From Prevotellaceae bacterium UBA1710 (GTDB lineage Bacteria > Bacteroidota > Bacteroidia > Bacteroidales > Bacteroidaceae): a DNA stretch of 51,769 bases. The stretch covers positions 1-51,769 of the forward strand of contig DCJC01000037.1 of NCBI GenBank assembly GCA_002317355.1. The letters run 5' to 3'. A program made the translations under genes and the position numbers. The notes beneath the pieces are model-generated. The model did not search any database and had not been told where the DNA came from. It worked only from the letters and a program-made list of their open reading frames with translations. How positions within the stretch are numbered: position 1 is the first letter of the stretch; each line of letters begins with the position of its first letter. Positions 19,605-28,104 of this stretch are shown here, one piece after another.

Positions 19605-19805
19605 GGTTTTCGCCTGTTTCCTTTTGTTTTTTTAATGGCGAAAGCAACCTTGCCTCTTCTCTGCCTTCGCTGATCCTTCGTTGTGTATTCGCTCTGCCCT
19701 CGCTATAAACCCAACAAGGCATATCCATTTGAGCGTTTGCATAGGAGGAAAATGGGACTTACATGGGAATCACATAGGAACTACATAGGAGGAACATAGG
19801 AAGTT
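19605..19805. repeat. About 200-bp compound intergenic repeat, copy A
   Basis: It runs from a CTTTTGTTTTTTTAATGG-CGAAAGCAACC end, through CCTTCGCT-type units and CGCTATAAACCCAACAA, to TGCATAGGAGGAAAATGGG and ACATAGGAACTACATAGGAG units. An inverted copy lies at 34826-35000; fragments occur near 41645 and 47285. With the two preceding elements and the terminator it fills the 1-kb spacer 18950-19965, in which no gene is seen. Confidence 0.85.
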
Positions 19806-19965
19806 GATCCTCCGCTATGACAAGGGGGTAAACTCAATGAAGCTCCGTTCCGTAAGCGAACATAATGCGAAGGTTCATTGAGTTTACCCCTTAAGTTTAA
19901 CGAAGGATTTAAGAATGCCCCTCTCCTTATGGTGGAAGTATACACCTATCATCTAACACCCATTG

Positions 19966-20358
19966 TCACCTCTCAGCCCAATCGCCTCTATCAAGCTGGC
20001 GATAACCAATGGCTTCAGCGACATGAGACATCTGAATGTTCTCTGAACTGTCAAGGTCAGCTATTGTTCTTGCTACTTTCAGAATACGTGAATAAGCACG
20101 AGCAGAGAGACTCATCTTCGTCATAGCATTATGGAGTAGGGTAGTGGTTTGCTCGTCCAATTGGCAGTACTCATGAAGCATTCTATCGGTCATCTGAGCA
20201 TTGCAATGGATAAGCTTGGAATCCTTGTACCTCTCCGTTTGTATCTGCCTTGCGGCAATAACCCTTTTCCTGATTTCAGAGGAAGATTCACCCTGTTCCA
20301 TCTTGCTAAGATCGCTGAATGGTACGGCTGTTATATCAACTTGAATATCTATTCGGTC
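19966..20358 (-). pseudogene. comM: Detached second copy of the comM 3' end
   Basis: About 393 bp that encode the last 130 or so residues of ComM, from DRIDIQVDITAVPF to the stop codon GDWAER, with no start region. By eye there are about 18 differences from the complete comM at 22652, only two of which change the protein (Glu/Asp and Ser/Phe). Homology ends abruptly at 20358. The copy is in the same orientation as the intact gene, 2.3 kb away, so the two 3' ends form a direct repeat that brackets the cassette 20434-22623. Confidence 0.9.
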
Positions 20359-20433
20359 TAAGAAAAAAGTGGCCGCTGATTTTACTCACTTTTTCACTGC
20401 TTCATTTCAAATGCCTAATAATCTTATTCTATC

Positions 20434-20724
20434 TTAAATATACATTAGGAAAGAGAAAGCCATTTCTTTTGTTGAAAAGACAAGCAGTCTTCCTTCAAAT
20501 TGGAATAGAGCAATGGCAATAATATCACCATTTCCTCTAATTAACGGACAGCTGTAACTATATGCAGAGTCTTCAGAAAAATAAATGAAATCATTCTTTA
20601 GATTTGCTCCACTAGTTACCTTCCAATCATATTCCTTTATAACGCTATTCCTTACCGTGATGGTAGCTATTGTGATTATTGTCACTGCAAAAGCAATTAT
20701 GATTGATACACATTTGTTCTTCAT
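20434..20724 (-). CDS. Hypothetical membrane-anchored small protein of the cassette
   Basis: A 96-residue protein with one N-terminal hydrophobic segment (CVSIIIAFAVTIITIATITV, residues 5-24), which could be an anchor or signal peptide, followed by a soluble domain that I do not recognise. The ATG overlaps the end of the upstream gene by four bases (ATGA type), so the two are translationally coupled. It is the last gene of the cassette before the comM fragment and is AT-rich compared with the chromosome around it. An immunity or accessory role is possible but rests on context only. Confidence 0.6.
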   Translation of the reverse strand: MKNKCVSIIIAFAVTIITIATITVRNSVIKEYDWKVTSGANLKNDFIYFSEDSAYSYSCPLIRGNGDIIAIALFQFEGRLLVFSTKEMAFSFLMYI

Positions 20725-21302
20725 TTTAACCTTATCTTATAGAACCTCTTTTCGTCAACATTAACGTACATATTAGGATTCTTGTTGATTACAATGTAAT
20801 AGAATCCTCTGTTATCTGCAAAAAACGACGGCAGGTCATATTCTGCCAAATCATATTCATAAGATTTGTCTTCAAGTTCTGCGAGGATGCTGACCTTTCC
20901 TTCTGTGAATGAATACCACCTGCACCAGAGATGTTGATCGCAATCATAATCGGGACTAGCATAATATATTTGGTCATTATCAACATCGCCAATTCCAAAC
21001 ATTGCTTTAGTGTCAAGAGTCTCTCCCTTCATATAGTACGCTTTGGATAGTACAGGCTCTGTTTCCTGCAATATATATGATTTGGATTTGAGTTTTATGA
21101 GACGCGTGTTTGTTCTGGCTATTCCCAAGAACTCATCTCCAGACTTCCATTTGTAAACACTCTTGCGCTTGTTTTGATAAGCATCTCGGAATTCCATTTC
21201 TGCAATCTCCTCTATTATTAAATTATCGGAGGTATGGATATTTTGCGATAATCCCGAGATACTTGAAAACATAACTATGCAAAGAAAGACTATATTTCTC
21301 AT
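20721..21302 (-). CDS. Hypothetical exported protein of the cassette
   Basis: A 193-residue protein with a clear cleavable signal peptide (MRNIVFLCIVMFSSISGLSQ), so it acts in the periplasm or outside. The mature part is rich in charged and aromatic residues, including DYDCDQHLWCRWY with two cysteines near residue 120, and ends in basic residues. I recognise no family. It overlaps the next gene by four bases and belongs to the comM-flanked cassette. Periplasmic neutralisation of an envelope toxin would fit the neighbours but is not shown. Confidence 0.65.
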   Translation of the reverse strand: MRNIVFLCIVMFSSISGLSQNIHTSDNLIIEEIAEMEFRDAYQNKRKSVYKWKSGDEFLGIARTNTRLIKLKSKSYILQETEPVLSKAYYMKGETLDTKAMFGIGDVDNDQIYYASPDYDCDQHLWCRWYSFTEGKVSILAELEDKSYEYDLAEYDLPSFFADNRGFYYIVINKNPNMYVNVDEKRFYKIRLK

Positions 21303-21334
21303 ATGACTTTTATTCTCTTATTATTTAGTTTGAA

Positions 21335-21646
21335 TTATTCCGATGTATCCGTCTGTCGGCTATTAACAATATAACTTGTTACCGCAACAGGAATAATAGA
21401 CATAATCAACCACCCAATCAAGAATAGCAAATACCATCCTTCTGCATCTTGGGTTGCTATACAAAAGGATATGAGGAAAAGGATTCCGAATGGAATTATG
21501 TTCCCAAGATATAGAATTATAGTGGTAGGAAGACGACTGAACATCCATTGAATAGATGTAGCTACAATACCACATAAGAAGGCATTTACTGTAAACACCA
21601 AGTCAAGCACTATGAACCCGAACCAATTAACTCCAGATAACACCAT
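21335..21646 (-). CDS. Hypothetical small integral membrane protein of the cassette (start uncertain)
   Basis: At least 103 residues with three hydrophobic segments (about 8-30, 40-62 and 68-92) and a polar C-terminus. The same frame stays open upstream to 21727 and translates into a further hydrophobic stretch (with CCLFTCVLCS) but has no ATG there. An ATG at 21727, eight bases after the previous stop codon, opens a different frame that closes after 23 codons. This pattern suggests either that the internal ATG at 21646 is used or that a frameshift has removed the original start. No family recognised. Confidence 0.5.
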   Translation of the reverse strand: MVLSGVNWFGFIVLDLVFTVNAFLCGIVATSIQWMFSRLPTTIILYLGNIIPFGILFLISFCIATQDAEGWYLLFLIGWLIMSIIPVAVTSYIVNSRQTDTSE

Positions 21647-21734
21647 CCATATTATACTGCACAGAACACATGTGAATAGGCAGCAAAGAGAAAGATTGCC
21701 CGTGTAGAATTTTGCCTCTTCATTTTAATGTTTT

Positions 21735-22283
21735 TTACCACACATATCCAAATTCCAAGTATTTAAGTTTTCCATCAATGAATCTGTAAATACTACGATA
21801 CTGGTTTATGGTGTCTCGAAATTCGTATTTTTTTCCATTTACACTTTGAGAAACAGAGAAGTTAATCCCTTTGTATTTTTTGCAAAATTCTATTTCAGAA
21901 GTGCCGATATGAACTCCTAAGGTGGTATAAAAAACAGAATCTTCAAGAATAACTGTTTTTGGTTCGTATTCAGAAAGTACACTATCAGTCAAGCAAAAAT
22001 AATTATACTGGTTATGTAACCCTCCATTTTCTCTAACTAATAGTAAGAATTCTGATGACGAGGCATTTGAAAAAACTATGAACTCTCCGAAATTAGGGTC
22101 GTCAATCATATCAGGAAGTTTTTCTAAATGTACAAAGGATGATGTGTCACGCAAAACGAATTGGTTTACAGAAGTATCTCCGATAAAATATGCATTTTCA
22201 ACAGGAACGCATCTATTCCCGCCACAGGACATAAGTAAGAGACTACTGACCAAGATTAGGATTAGCTTTGCCATTATTGCCAT
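21735..22283 (-). CDS. Hypothetical lipoprotein, candidate immunity protein
   Basis: A 182-residue lipoprotein: the signal sequence AKLILILVSSLLLMSC gives a lipobox LMSC with Cys20, followed by GGN. Met4 is an equally good start. The body is a beta-rich domain I do not recognise. Its coding region overlaps the 3' end of the toxin candidate by 41 bases. A periplasmic lipoprotein encoded directly after a candidate cell-wall enzyme matches the usual toxin-immunity arrangement, in which the immunity protein guards the periplasm. Function is inferred from this arrangement alone. Confidence 0.65.
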   Translation of the reverse strand: MAIMAKLILILVSSLLLMSCGGNRCVPVENAYFIGDTSVNQFVLRDTSSFVHLEKLPDMIDDPNFGEFIVFSNASSSEFLLLVRENGGLHNQYNYFCLTDSVLSEYEPKTVILEDSVFYTTLGVHIGTSEIEFCKKYKGINFSVSQSVNGKKYEFRDTINQYRSIYRFIDGKLKYLEFGYVW

Positions 22284-22623
22284 AATTTGGATTACCTGTT
22301 ATGATAAAGTTTATTTGAATATTCTTATTCTGAGTTTTTATATCGTCATAAAGAAAACTTCCAAGTTTAGACAATGCCTCAGCAGAACCTTGTATTCCAA
22401 TGCAACCAGCCGTTCCTGGGGAGTTTGTATCGGGATGCATCCTTAATCCCGTCCTACCATTATAATCTTCCATATAGACTTTCCAACCACTATTTCCACC
22501 TATAGTCATTCCTGCTTGAGAAGTATAAGCAAAATCGCTACCAGTATTATTATGGTTAGGAGTAGGTCCATTTTCGTAAGGACCACTAGTAAATGGATAT
22601 GTAAGACTTATTATCTTTTGCAT
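22243..22623 (-). CDS. Candidate peptidoglycan-targeting toxin domain (L,D-transpeptidase/Cys-peptidase-like)
   Basis: A 126-residue protein without signal peptide. Its core GRTGLRMHPDTNSPGTAGCI (residues 56-75) places His63 eleven residues before Cys74 within GCIGI, which resembles the His...GC signature of L,D-transpeptidase-like (YkuD/Tlde1-type) cysteine enzymes that attack or modify cell wall. The C-terminal tail is Asn/Gly-rich (NPNYGNNGKANPNLGQ). The start lies 28 bases after the comM stop codon, and the gene overlaps a lipoprotein gene. Without a secretion signal it would need a contact-dependent system for export. Family placement is by motif only. Confidence 0.55.
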   Translation of the reverse strand: MQKIISLTYPFTSGPYENGPTPNHNNTGSDFAYTSQAGMTIGGNSGWKVYMEDYNGRTGLRMHPDTNSPGTAGCIGIQGSAEALSKLGSFLYDDIKTQNKNIQINFIITGNPNYGNNGKANPNLGQ

Positions 22624-22651
22624 ATATAATTACTACCTTATTATTATATTG

Positions 22652-24208
22652 TCACCTTTCTGCCCAATCGCCTCTATCAAGCTGGCGATAACCAATGGCT
22701 TCAGCGACATGAAACATCTGAATGTTCTCTGAGCTGTCAAGGTCAGCTATTGTTCTTGCTACTTTCAGAATACGTGAATAAGCACGAGCAGAGAGACTCA
22801 TCTTCGTCATAGCATTATGGAGTAGGGTAGTGGTTTGCTCGTCCAATTGACAGTAATCATGAAGCATGCGGTCGGTCATCTGAGCATTGCAATGGATAAG
22901 CTTGGAATCCTTGTACCTCTCCGTTTGTATCTGCCTTGCGGCAATAACCCTTTTCCTGATCTCAGAGGAAGATTCACCCTGTTCCATCTTACTAAGATCG
23001 CTGAATGGTACAGCAGTTATATCAACCTGGATATCAATACGATCCATCAAAGGACCTGAGATCTTGTTCATGTACCTCTGTATCTGATTTGGGGTGCAGA
23101 CACAATTATGGGTTATATCGCCATAGTAACCACATGGACAAGGGTTTGCGCTGGCAACAAACATGAAAGAACATGGGTACTCAATCGTGTATTTTGCACG
23201 TGATATGGTAATGTGCCTATCTTCCAAAGGTTGACGCAAGACCTCGAGTGTACTCTTATTAAATTCAGGTAGCTCGTCACAGAATAAAACTCCGTTATGA
23301 GCGAGTGATATTTCGCCAGGGACGGCTTTAGTACCTCCACCAACAAGTGCAACCTGAGAAATCGTGTGGTGAGGACTTCTGAAAGGACGTTGGGAGATAA
23401 GAGATGACCCATTGCCATAGCCAGTACCATTTAATTTACCAGCCACACTATGAATCTGGGTTGTCTCAAGACTTTCAGAAAGTGAGAGAGGAGGAAGAAT
23501 ACTTGGCAGGCGTTTCGCCATCATAGATTTGCCAGAGCCAGGAGGGCCAATCATTATGAGGTTATGGCCTCCTGCGGCTGCCACTTCCATGGCTCTCTTA
23601 ACGGATTCCTGCCCCCTTACATCCGCAAAATCGAGTTCGCTATCTGCCTGTTGCTCGTAGAAAACCTTTCGTGTGTCATATTCCAAAGGTTGCGCTTCTA
23701 TTTGTCCAGAGAGGAATTTCACCACATCACCGAGGTTATCCATGCCATAGACCTCAAGGTTGTTTACCACAGCTGCCTCACGAGCATTAGCACGAGGAAG
23801 TATAAGGCCTTTGTAGCCATCCTTGCGAGCCTTGATGGAAATAGGAAGAGCACCACGGATGGGTTGTAGAGTACCATCCAAACCAAGTTCGCCTATCAGC
23901 ATATATTTATCCAATAGGTCGGATGGCATCTCCTCATTGGCAGCAAGAATTCCAATGGCAATAGGCAGATCAAAGGCAGTTCCTTCCTTTCGCAAATCTG
24001 CAGGAGCCAGATTGATGGTGATACTCTTATTTGGGAACTTATACCCACTATACAGATATGATGTGCGGATGCGGCTTTGGCTTTCTCGCACGGCTTCATC
24101 TCCCAAACCTGACAGATACATACTCTGCCCCATCTCCACGCTTACCTCAACCGTAACTGTGGTGACTTCAAGTCCATTAACTGCTGCACAATATGTTTTT
24201 ACTAGCAT
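22652..24208 (-). CDS. comM: ComM/YifB-family AAA+ helicase-like protein (Mg-chelatase subfamily)
   Basis: A 518-residue AAA+ ATPase. In naturally competent bacteria ComM promotes branch migration during integration of incoming DNA; the role in Bacteroidales is not established. The N-terminal Lon-substrate-binding-like ChlI domain (about 20-140) precedes the Walker A motif GPPGSGKSMMAKRLP (about 220), Walker B in NGVLFCDELPEF (about 300), a zinc-finger-like CPCGYYGD...CVC (about 360) and the C-terminal Mg-chelatase domain (about 400-510). The start is set at MLVKTYCAAVNG because a -7 box lies at 24249-24256, upstream of this ATG but downstream of the longer in-frame start. Its 3' end exists in a second diverged copy at 19966. 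Confidence 0.95.
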   Translation of the reverse strand: MLVKTYCAAVNGLEVTTVTVEVSVEMGQSMYLSGLGDEAVRESQSRIRTSYLYSGYKFPNKSITINLAPADLRKEGTAFDLPIAIGILAANEEMPSDLLDKYMLIGELGLDGTLQPIRGALPISIKARKDGYKGLILPRANAREAAVVNNLEVYGMDNLGDVVKFLSGQIEAQPLEYDTRKVFYEQQADSELDFADVRGQESVKRAMEVAAAGGHNLIMIGPPGSGKSMMAKRLPSILPPLSLSESLETTQIHSVAGKLNGTGYGNGSSLISQRPFRSPHHTISQVALVGGGTKAVPGEISLAHNGVLFCDELPEFNKSTLEVLRQPLEDRHITISRAKYTIEYPCSFMFVASANPCPCGYYGDITHNCVCTPNQIQRYMNKISGPLMDRIDIQVDITAVPFSDLSKMEQGESSSEIRKRVIAARQIQTERYKDSKLIHCNAQMTDRMLHDYCQLDEQTTTLLHNAMTKMSLSARAYSRILKVARTIADLDSSENIQMFHVAEAIGYRQLDRGDWAER

Positions 24209-24248
24209 AAGATAAAGTTTCTTTAGGGGTAGATTAACAATTTTGATG

Positions 24249-24256
24249 CAAAGATA
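24249..24256 (-). promoter_or_regulatory. -7 box of the comM promoter
   Basis: TATCTTTG on the minus strand, 41 bp upstream of the comM ATG at 24208. It is back to back with the lysozyme promoter. Confidence 0.75.
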
Positions 24257-24299
24257 TAAAAAAATATTAATAACATGCATTTATGCAAAAAAAAATGTG

Positions 24300-24307
24300 T
24301 AATTTTG
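24300..24307 (+). promoter_or_regulatory. -7 box of the GH25 lysozyme gene
   Basis: TAATTTTG ends only 10 bp before the ATG at 24318, predicting an almost leaderless message. If so, the second ATG at 24324 may be the one used. Confidence 0.6.
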
Positions 24308-24317
24308 TCCTCTCATA

Positions 24318-26144
24318 ATGACAATGCAACAATTTGATAACCATAAGATAAAGATACGCTTTCCACGCATAGGGCTGCGACTTGGCTTTTGCCTCGCTGC
24401 TGTCATTGCCATATTTATTGGCATTAGCATCTGGCAGTCACGCTCTATGTCGCCAGAAGATATGGCGCAGAACAATGCCGATGTGGAGCGTGAGGACTGC
24501 TTCCTCCTGATGTCGGGCAACGATACATTGATGACGTTTCGCGACATTCAGGGTGATACTCTCCTTATAGGAGGTAAGGTGAAGTCGGTCACTCCTTCTA
24601 CTATCTGCTACCGCCAGTCAGGTCAGTGGGTCAATTGGTTGCCTGTCATTTCATCATGTAAAGGCAGGTTGATGGTGATGGAGGCTGATACAGCATCTTT
24701 ATGCCGTGCCTCAAATGAGCAGTTGCATGTCATCATTGCCCGTCAGAAAGCTTCGGTTGCTGCCTTGCTTGCAAACATTAAGGAACAGGAAGAGCATACC
24801 GACTACTACGTCCGCACTCATGATGTGATGGAAGCTGGTTACGATGTGGTGGCTCGTGCAAGTAGTTATCTGCATAGATCGAAGGATTCGCTTGATGCTG
24901 TTGCCAAGGCTCTTGCTAAGATAGATGCCAAGACACCGCTCCGTTTGGAGTTATGTTCCCGCTACTATGCGTGGGTGTCTGATGGTGAGGATGCCGAGAA
25001 GTCGGAGCGCGTGGAGTGCGAGACCGTGAAGCGAAAGAATGGAATGGTTATAATCCGCACGGTTGACAGCAGGAAGCCATCCAACCTCACTACTCGTCTG
25101 AATACATTCTGTACGGATGGTATCAAGGATTATCTCTCTAAGAGTCCTAAGGCACAGATGCTTTTACCTGATCATATCAAGGTAGATTCAATCGGAACTT
25201 ATATCGGTGAGGTTGATTCTGTGGGTTGTTATCATGGTTATGGCATTCTTTACCAGATAGATGGCGGTTGCTATGAGGGCAACTGGGAACATGGTGAGCG
25301 TTCTGGATTCGGCTTGGATCTCACTCCTAGCAAGCGTATGCGCATCGGTGAGTGGAAGAAAGATAACTACCTCGGTGAGACAATCACCTATACCGCTGAA
25401 CGTATCTATGGCATTGACATCTCGCGCTATCAGCATGAGAAGGTGGTGAAGGTGAAGAAATGGGTGCGCACTCGTAAAGGTAAGAAGAAACTGCGTATCG
25501 TGAACAAGGTGCAGAAGTTTAATATCAACTGGAACGACCTTGCAATCACTCATCTTGGAAACATCAGTAAGAAGACGATATCTGGCGATGTGAACTACAA
25601 GATATCATTCATCTATATCAAGGCAACAGAGGGCAAGAGTCTGGTGAACGTTTACTACAAGGCTGACTACAAGGCTGCCCGTGAGCATGGATATAAGGTT
25701 GGTTCGTATCATTTCTTCTCAACGAAGACTGCTGGTGCTGATCAGGCAAACTTCTTCCTGAGGAACGCTTCGTATCATCCGGGTGATTTCCCTCCTGTGC
25801 TCGATGTGGAACCTACAGCACGACAGGTGCAGCAGATTGGTGGAACGAATGCTATGTTTGCCCATATCCGTAAGTGGCTTACGATAGTTGAAAAGGCTTA
25901 TGGTGTGAAGCCTATTCTCTATGTTAGTCAGACTTTCGTGAATAAGTACTTGCCTGCTGCTCCAGATCTGATGAAGAACTACAATGTGTGGATAGCCCGA
26001 TATGGTGAGTATCGTCCTAACGTGAACCTCGTGTATTGGCAACTGTGCCCTGATGGTAGGGTTAAGGGTATAAATACGGAGGTGGATATCAATGTGTTCA
26101 ATGGTTTCCAGACGGAATGGGAAAGGTTTTGTGGCACACAATAG
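24318..26144 (+). CDS. MORN-repeat GH25 lysozyme-like muramidase
   Basis: A 608-residue envelope muramidase. One membrane segment near residues 22-40 (GFCLAAVIAIFIGISIW) anchors or exports it. Residues 45-290 are unassigned; MORN-like repeats follow (GCYHGYGILYQ, GCYEGNWEHGERSGFGL, about 300-350), then a basic linker, then a GH25 domain from YGIDISRYQ (about 365) to the end. The catalytic motif VLDVEPT gives Asp496 and Glu498, and GSYHFFS and NVWIARY are typical GH25 strands. GH25 enzymes cleave the MurNAc-GlcNAc bond. It may remodel the cell's own wall. It diverges from comM and lies upstream of rbfA. Confidence 0.9.
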   Translation: MTMQQFDNHKIKIRFPRIGLRLGFCLAAVIAIFIGISIWQSRSMSPEDMAQNNADVEREDCFLLMSGNDTLMTFRDIQGDTLLIGGKVKSVTPSTICYRQSGQWVNWLPVISSCKGRLMVMEADTASLCRASNEQLHVIIARQKASVAALLANIKEQEEHTDYYVRTHDVMEAGYDVVARASSYLHRSKDSLDAVAKALAKIDAKTPLRLELCSRYYAWVSDGEDAEKSERVECETVKRKNGMVIIRTVDSRKPSNLTTRLNTFCTDGIKDYLSKSPKAQMLLPDHIKVDSIGTYIGEVDSVGCYHGYGILYQIDGGCYEGNWEHGERSGFGLDLTPSKRMRIGEWKKDNYLGETITYTAERIYGIDISRYQHEKVVKVKKWVRTRKGKKKLRIVNKVQKFNINWNDLAITHLGNISKKTISGDVNYKISFIYIKATEGKSLVNVYYKADYKAAREHGYKVGSYHFFSTKTAGADQANFFLRNASYHPGDFPPVLDVEPTARQVQQIGGTNAMFAHIRKWLTIVEKAYGVKPILYVSQTFVNKYLPAAPDLMKNYNVWIARYGEYRPNVNLVYWQLCPDGRVKGINTEVDINVFNGFQTEWERFCGTQ

Positions 26145-26270
26145 GTGATAGGTGTTGGTGGTTTGTAAGTGCCAATAACGGAAACATTCACGAATATTGC
26201 TATACACTAACACCCATCACCCACAGCCAAACACCCATCCTTAACATCCATATATAATAAAAAAACGAAA
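26145..26270. repeat. Spacer with AACACCCAT-type repeats in both orientations
   Basis: TGATAGGTGTTGGTGG just after the lysozyme stop is mirrored by CACTAACACCCATCACCCA and CAAACACCCATCC further on. This is the same ACACC-rich repeat that appears in frame in three enzymes of the window. Confidence 0.65.
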
Positions 26271-26606
26271 ATGCAAGAAACAAGACAAGCTCGTATATGC
26301 CGTATGCTCCAGAAGGAGTTGGCAGCAATATTTCAGGCGCAGACCCGCATGATGCCGGGTGTGCTGGTAAGTGTTACTCGTGTACGTATTTCTCCAGACC
26401 TCAGTATTTGCACTGCTAATCTCAGTGTATTCCCTTCTGAGCGCGGTGAGGAGATTCTGAAGAATATTCAGGCAAGCGAGAAACAGATTCGCTATGAACT
26501 CGGTACACGTGTTCGTAATCAGATGCGTATCATCCCAGAACTGCGTTTCTTCATCGACGACTCACTTGACTATCTCGAGAAGATAGATGAGTTGCTGAAG
26601 AAGTAA
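26271..26606 (+). CDS. rbfA: Ribosome-binding factor A
   Basis: A 111-residue cytoplasmic protein that binds the 30S subunit during maturation of the 16S rRNA 5' end and is needed for growth in the cold. The KH-like fold is visible in RMLQKELAAIFQ, VSVTRVRISPDLSICTANLSVFP and RNQMRIIPELRFFIDDSLDYLEKIDELL. Length and motifs are normal for the family. The gene precedes a LolC/E-type permease, an order I recall from other Bacteroidales. Confidence 0.96.
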   Translation: MQETRQARICRMLQKELAAIFQAQTRMMPGVLVSVTRVRISPDLSICTANLSVFPSERGEEILKNIQASEKQIRYELGTRVRNQMRIIPELRFFIDDSLDYLEKIDELLKK

Positions 26607-26619
26607 GAAAAGCCCACCC

Positions 26620-26848
26620 AGTTCCTCCCTAAGGGAAGTCGGAGATTGAGTATCTCCGAGTATGTGTCAGGGTTCCTCCCCCCTTACCCCCACATGGGGG
26701 AGTAGATACATCAATCTAATGTGTGGAGGAAGGGCATGGTTATTATAGTTTAATTATTAATCTCGTTTATACTCGGCTATTATAGTGAGAGTCTTTGATG
26801 GCTGTTACTATATAAAGCACCCTCCCTTTGGGAGGGAAGGGGTAGGCT
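26620..26848. repeat. GC-rich CCTCCC/GGGAGG palindromes between rbfA and the permease
   Basis: TTCCTCCCTAAGGGAAG at 26625, CCCCACATGGGGG at about 26691 and CCTCCCTTTGGGAGGGAAGG at about 26822, separated by AT-rich DNA. A similar palindrome occurs at about 43810. No gene is seen in the 243-bp spacer. Confidence 0.6.
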
Positions 26849-26849
26849 T

Positions 26850-28082
26850 ATGAGTTTCCCTTTTTACATATCACGTCGTTATCTCTTCTCAAAAAAGAGT
26901 ACTAACGTAATAAACCTCATATCATTTATCTCCGTTGTGGGCGTTGCTGTGGCTACAATGGCACTTGTCGTTGTGCTCAGTGTTTTCAACGGTTTCCATG
27001 ATATGGTGGCGGGTTTCTTTACTCAGTTTGATCCCCAGATTGAGATAGTACCTGCTACGGGTAAGTATGCCCCTCATGATGCTCCTGAACTGGATAAGAT
27101 CAGACAGTTTGATGAGATTGAGGTAGCATCAGAGTGTGTGGAAGATCAGGCGCTTACTATCTTCGGTAATCAGCAGTCGATGGTAATGATTAAGGGTGTA
27201 GAGGATAATTTCCCAAAGCTTACCAATATTCAGAACATACTCTATGGTGATGGTGCCTATGAATTGCATGTAGCTGATTTACAGTATGGTATTATGGGCA
27301 TTCGTCTGGCTCAATCATTAGGCACTGGTGCTCGCTGGAGTGGATTCTTGAATATCTATGCGCCTCGTAGAGAGGGACAGTTGGATTTGTCGAATCCGAT
27401 GGATGGATTTGTGGTTGACTCGCTGCTCTCACCTGGTGTGGTGTTCAGTGTTCAGCAGTCGCGCTATGACAAGAACTATATCCTTACTTCTATAGAGTTT
27501 GCCCGTAACCTCTTTGGTTGTGATGGAGAACTGACTTCTCTTGAATTGAAACTGAAGCCGGGTGTTGATGCCACTGCAGTGAAGAAGAAGATGCAGGAGG
27601 TGGTAGGAGATAAGTTCCGTGTTCTGGACCGCTATGAGCAGCAGGCAGACACATTCAATGTTATGGAGATAGAGAAACTCATGGCATATATATTCCTTAC
27701 TTTCATCCTTGTGGTGGCATGTTTCAATATAATAGGTTCGTTGTCAATGCTCATCATCGACAAGAAGAATGATGTTGAGACATTGCGATGTCTTGGAGCT
27801 ACGGATAAGCAGATCTCTAATATATTCATGCTTGAGGGCAGAATGATTACATTCTTCGGAGCAGTGATTGGTGTTCTGCTTGGTTTGTTGCTTTGCTTCT
27901 TGCAGCAGCAGTACGGATTTGTAAGGTTGGGTTCTTCAAGTGGCGCTTTTGTGGTGGATGCCTACCCTGTGAGTGTGCATTACGGTGATGTCGCTATCGT
28001 GTTTGTCACGGTCATTGCTGTAGGTTGGGTGGCTGTCTGGTATCCAGTAAGGTATATGAGCAGGAGGCTTCTGGAGAAATAA
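26850..28082 (+). CDS. LolC/LolE-type ABC transporter permease
   Basis: A 410-residue inner-membrane permease of the FtsX/LolC-E (type VII ABC) group, which in Gram-negatives extracts lipoproteins from the inner membrane. It has one N-terminal membrane helix (INLISFISVVGVAVATMALVV, about 22-45), a large periplasmic domain (about 48-270) and three C-terminal helices (about 278-300, 325-350, 375-400). The FtsX-like signature SMLIIDKKNDVETLRCLGAT (about 300) is the coupling region for the ATPase. No ATPase gene is adjacent, so it must pair with one encoded elsewhere. The start follows palindromic repeats. Confidence 0.9.
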   Translation: MSFPFYISRRYLFSKKSTNVINLISFISVVGVAVATMALVVVLSVFNGFHDMVAGFFTQFDPQIEIVPATGKYAPHDAPELDKIRQFDEIEVASECVEDQALTIFGNQQSMVMIKGVEDNFPKLTNIQNILYGDGAYELHVADLQYGIMGIRLAQSLGTGARWSGFLNIYAPRREGQLDLSNPMDGFVVDSLLSPGVVFSVQQSRYDKNYILTSIEFARNLFGCDGELTSLELKLKPGVDATAVKKKMQEVVGDKFRVLDRYEQQADTFNVMEIEKLMAYIFLTFILVVACFNIIGSLSMLIIDKKNDVETLRCLGATDKQISNIFMLEGRMITFFGAVIGVLLGLLLCFLQQQYGFVRLGSSSGAFVVDAYPVSVHYGDVAIVFVTVIAVGWVAVWYPVRYMSRRLLEK

Positions 28083-28104
28083 GGGGGACGAGATAATCAA
28101 TAAG

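Noticed and set aside
22652..24208. Magnesium chelatase for chlorophyll or cobalamin synthesis
   Set aside because: The domain order with a Lon-like N-terminus and C-terminal Mg-chelatase domain is that of ComM/YifB, and no tetrapyrrole genes are adjacent.
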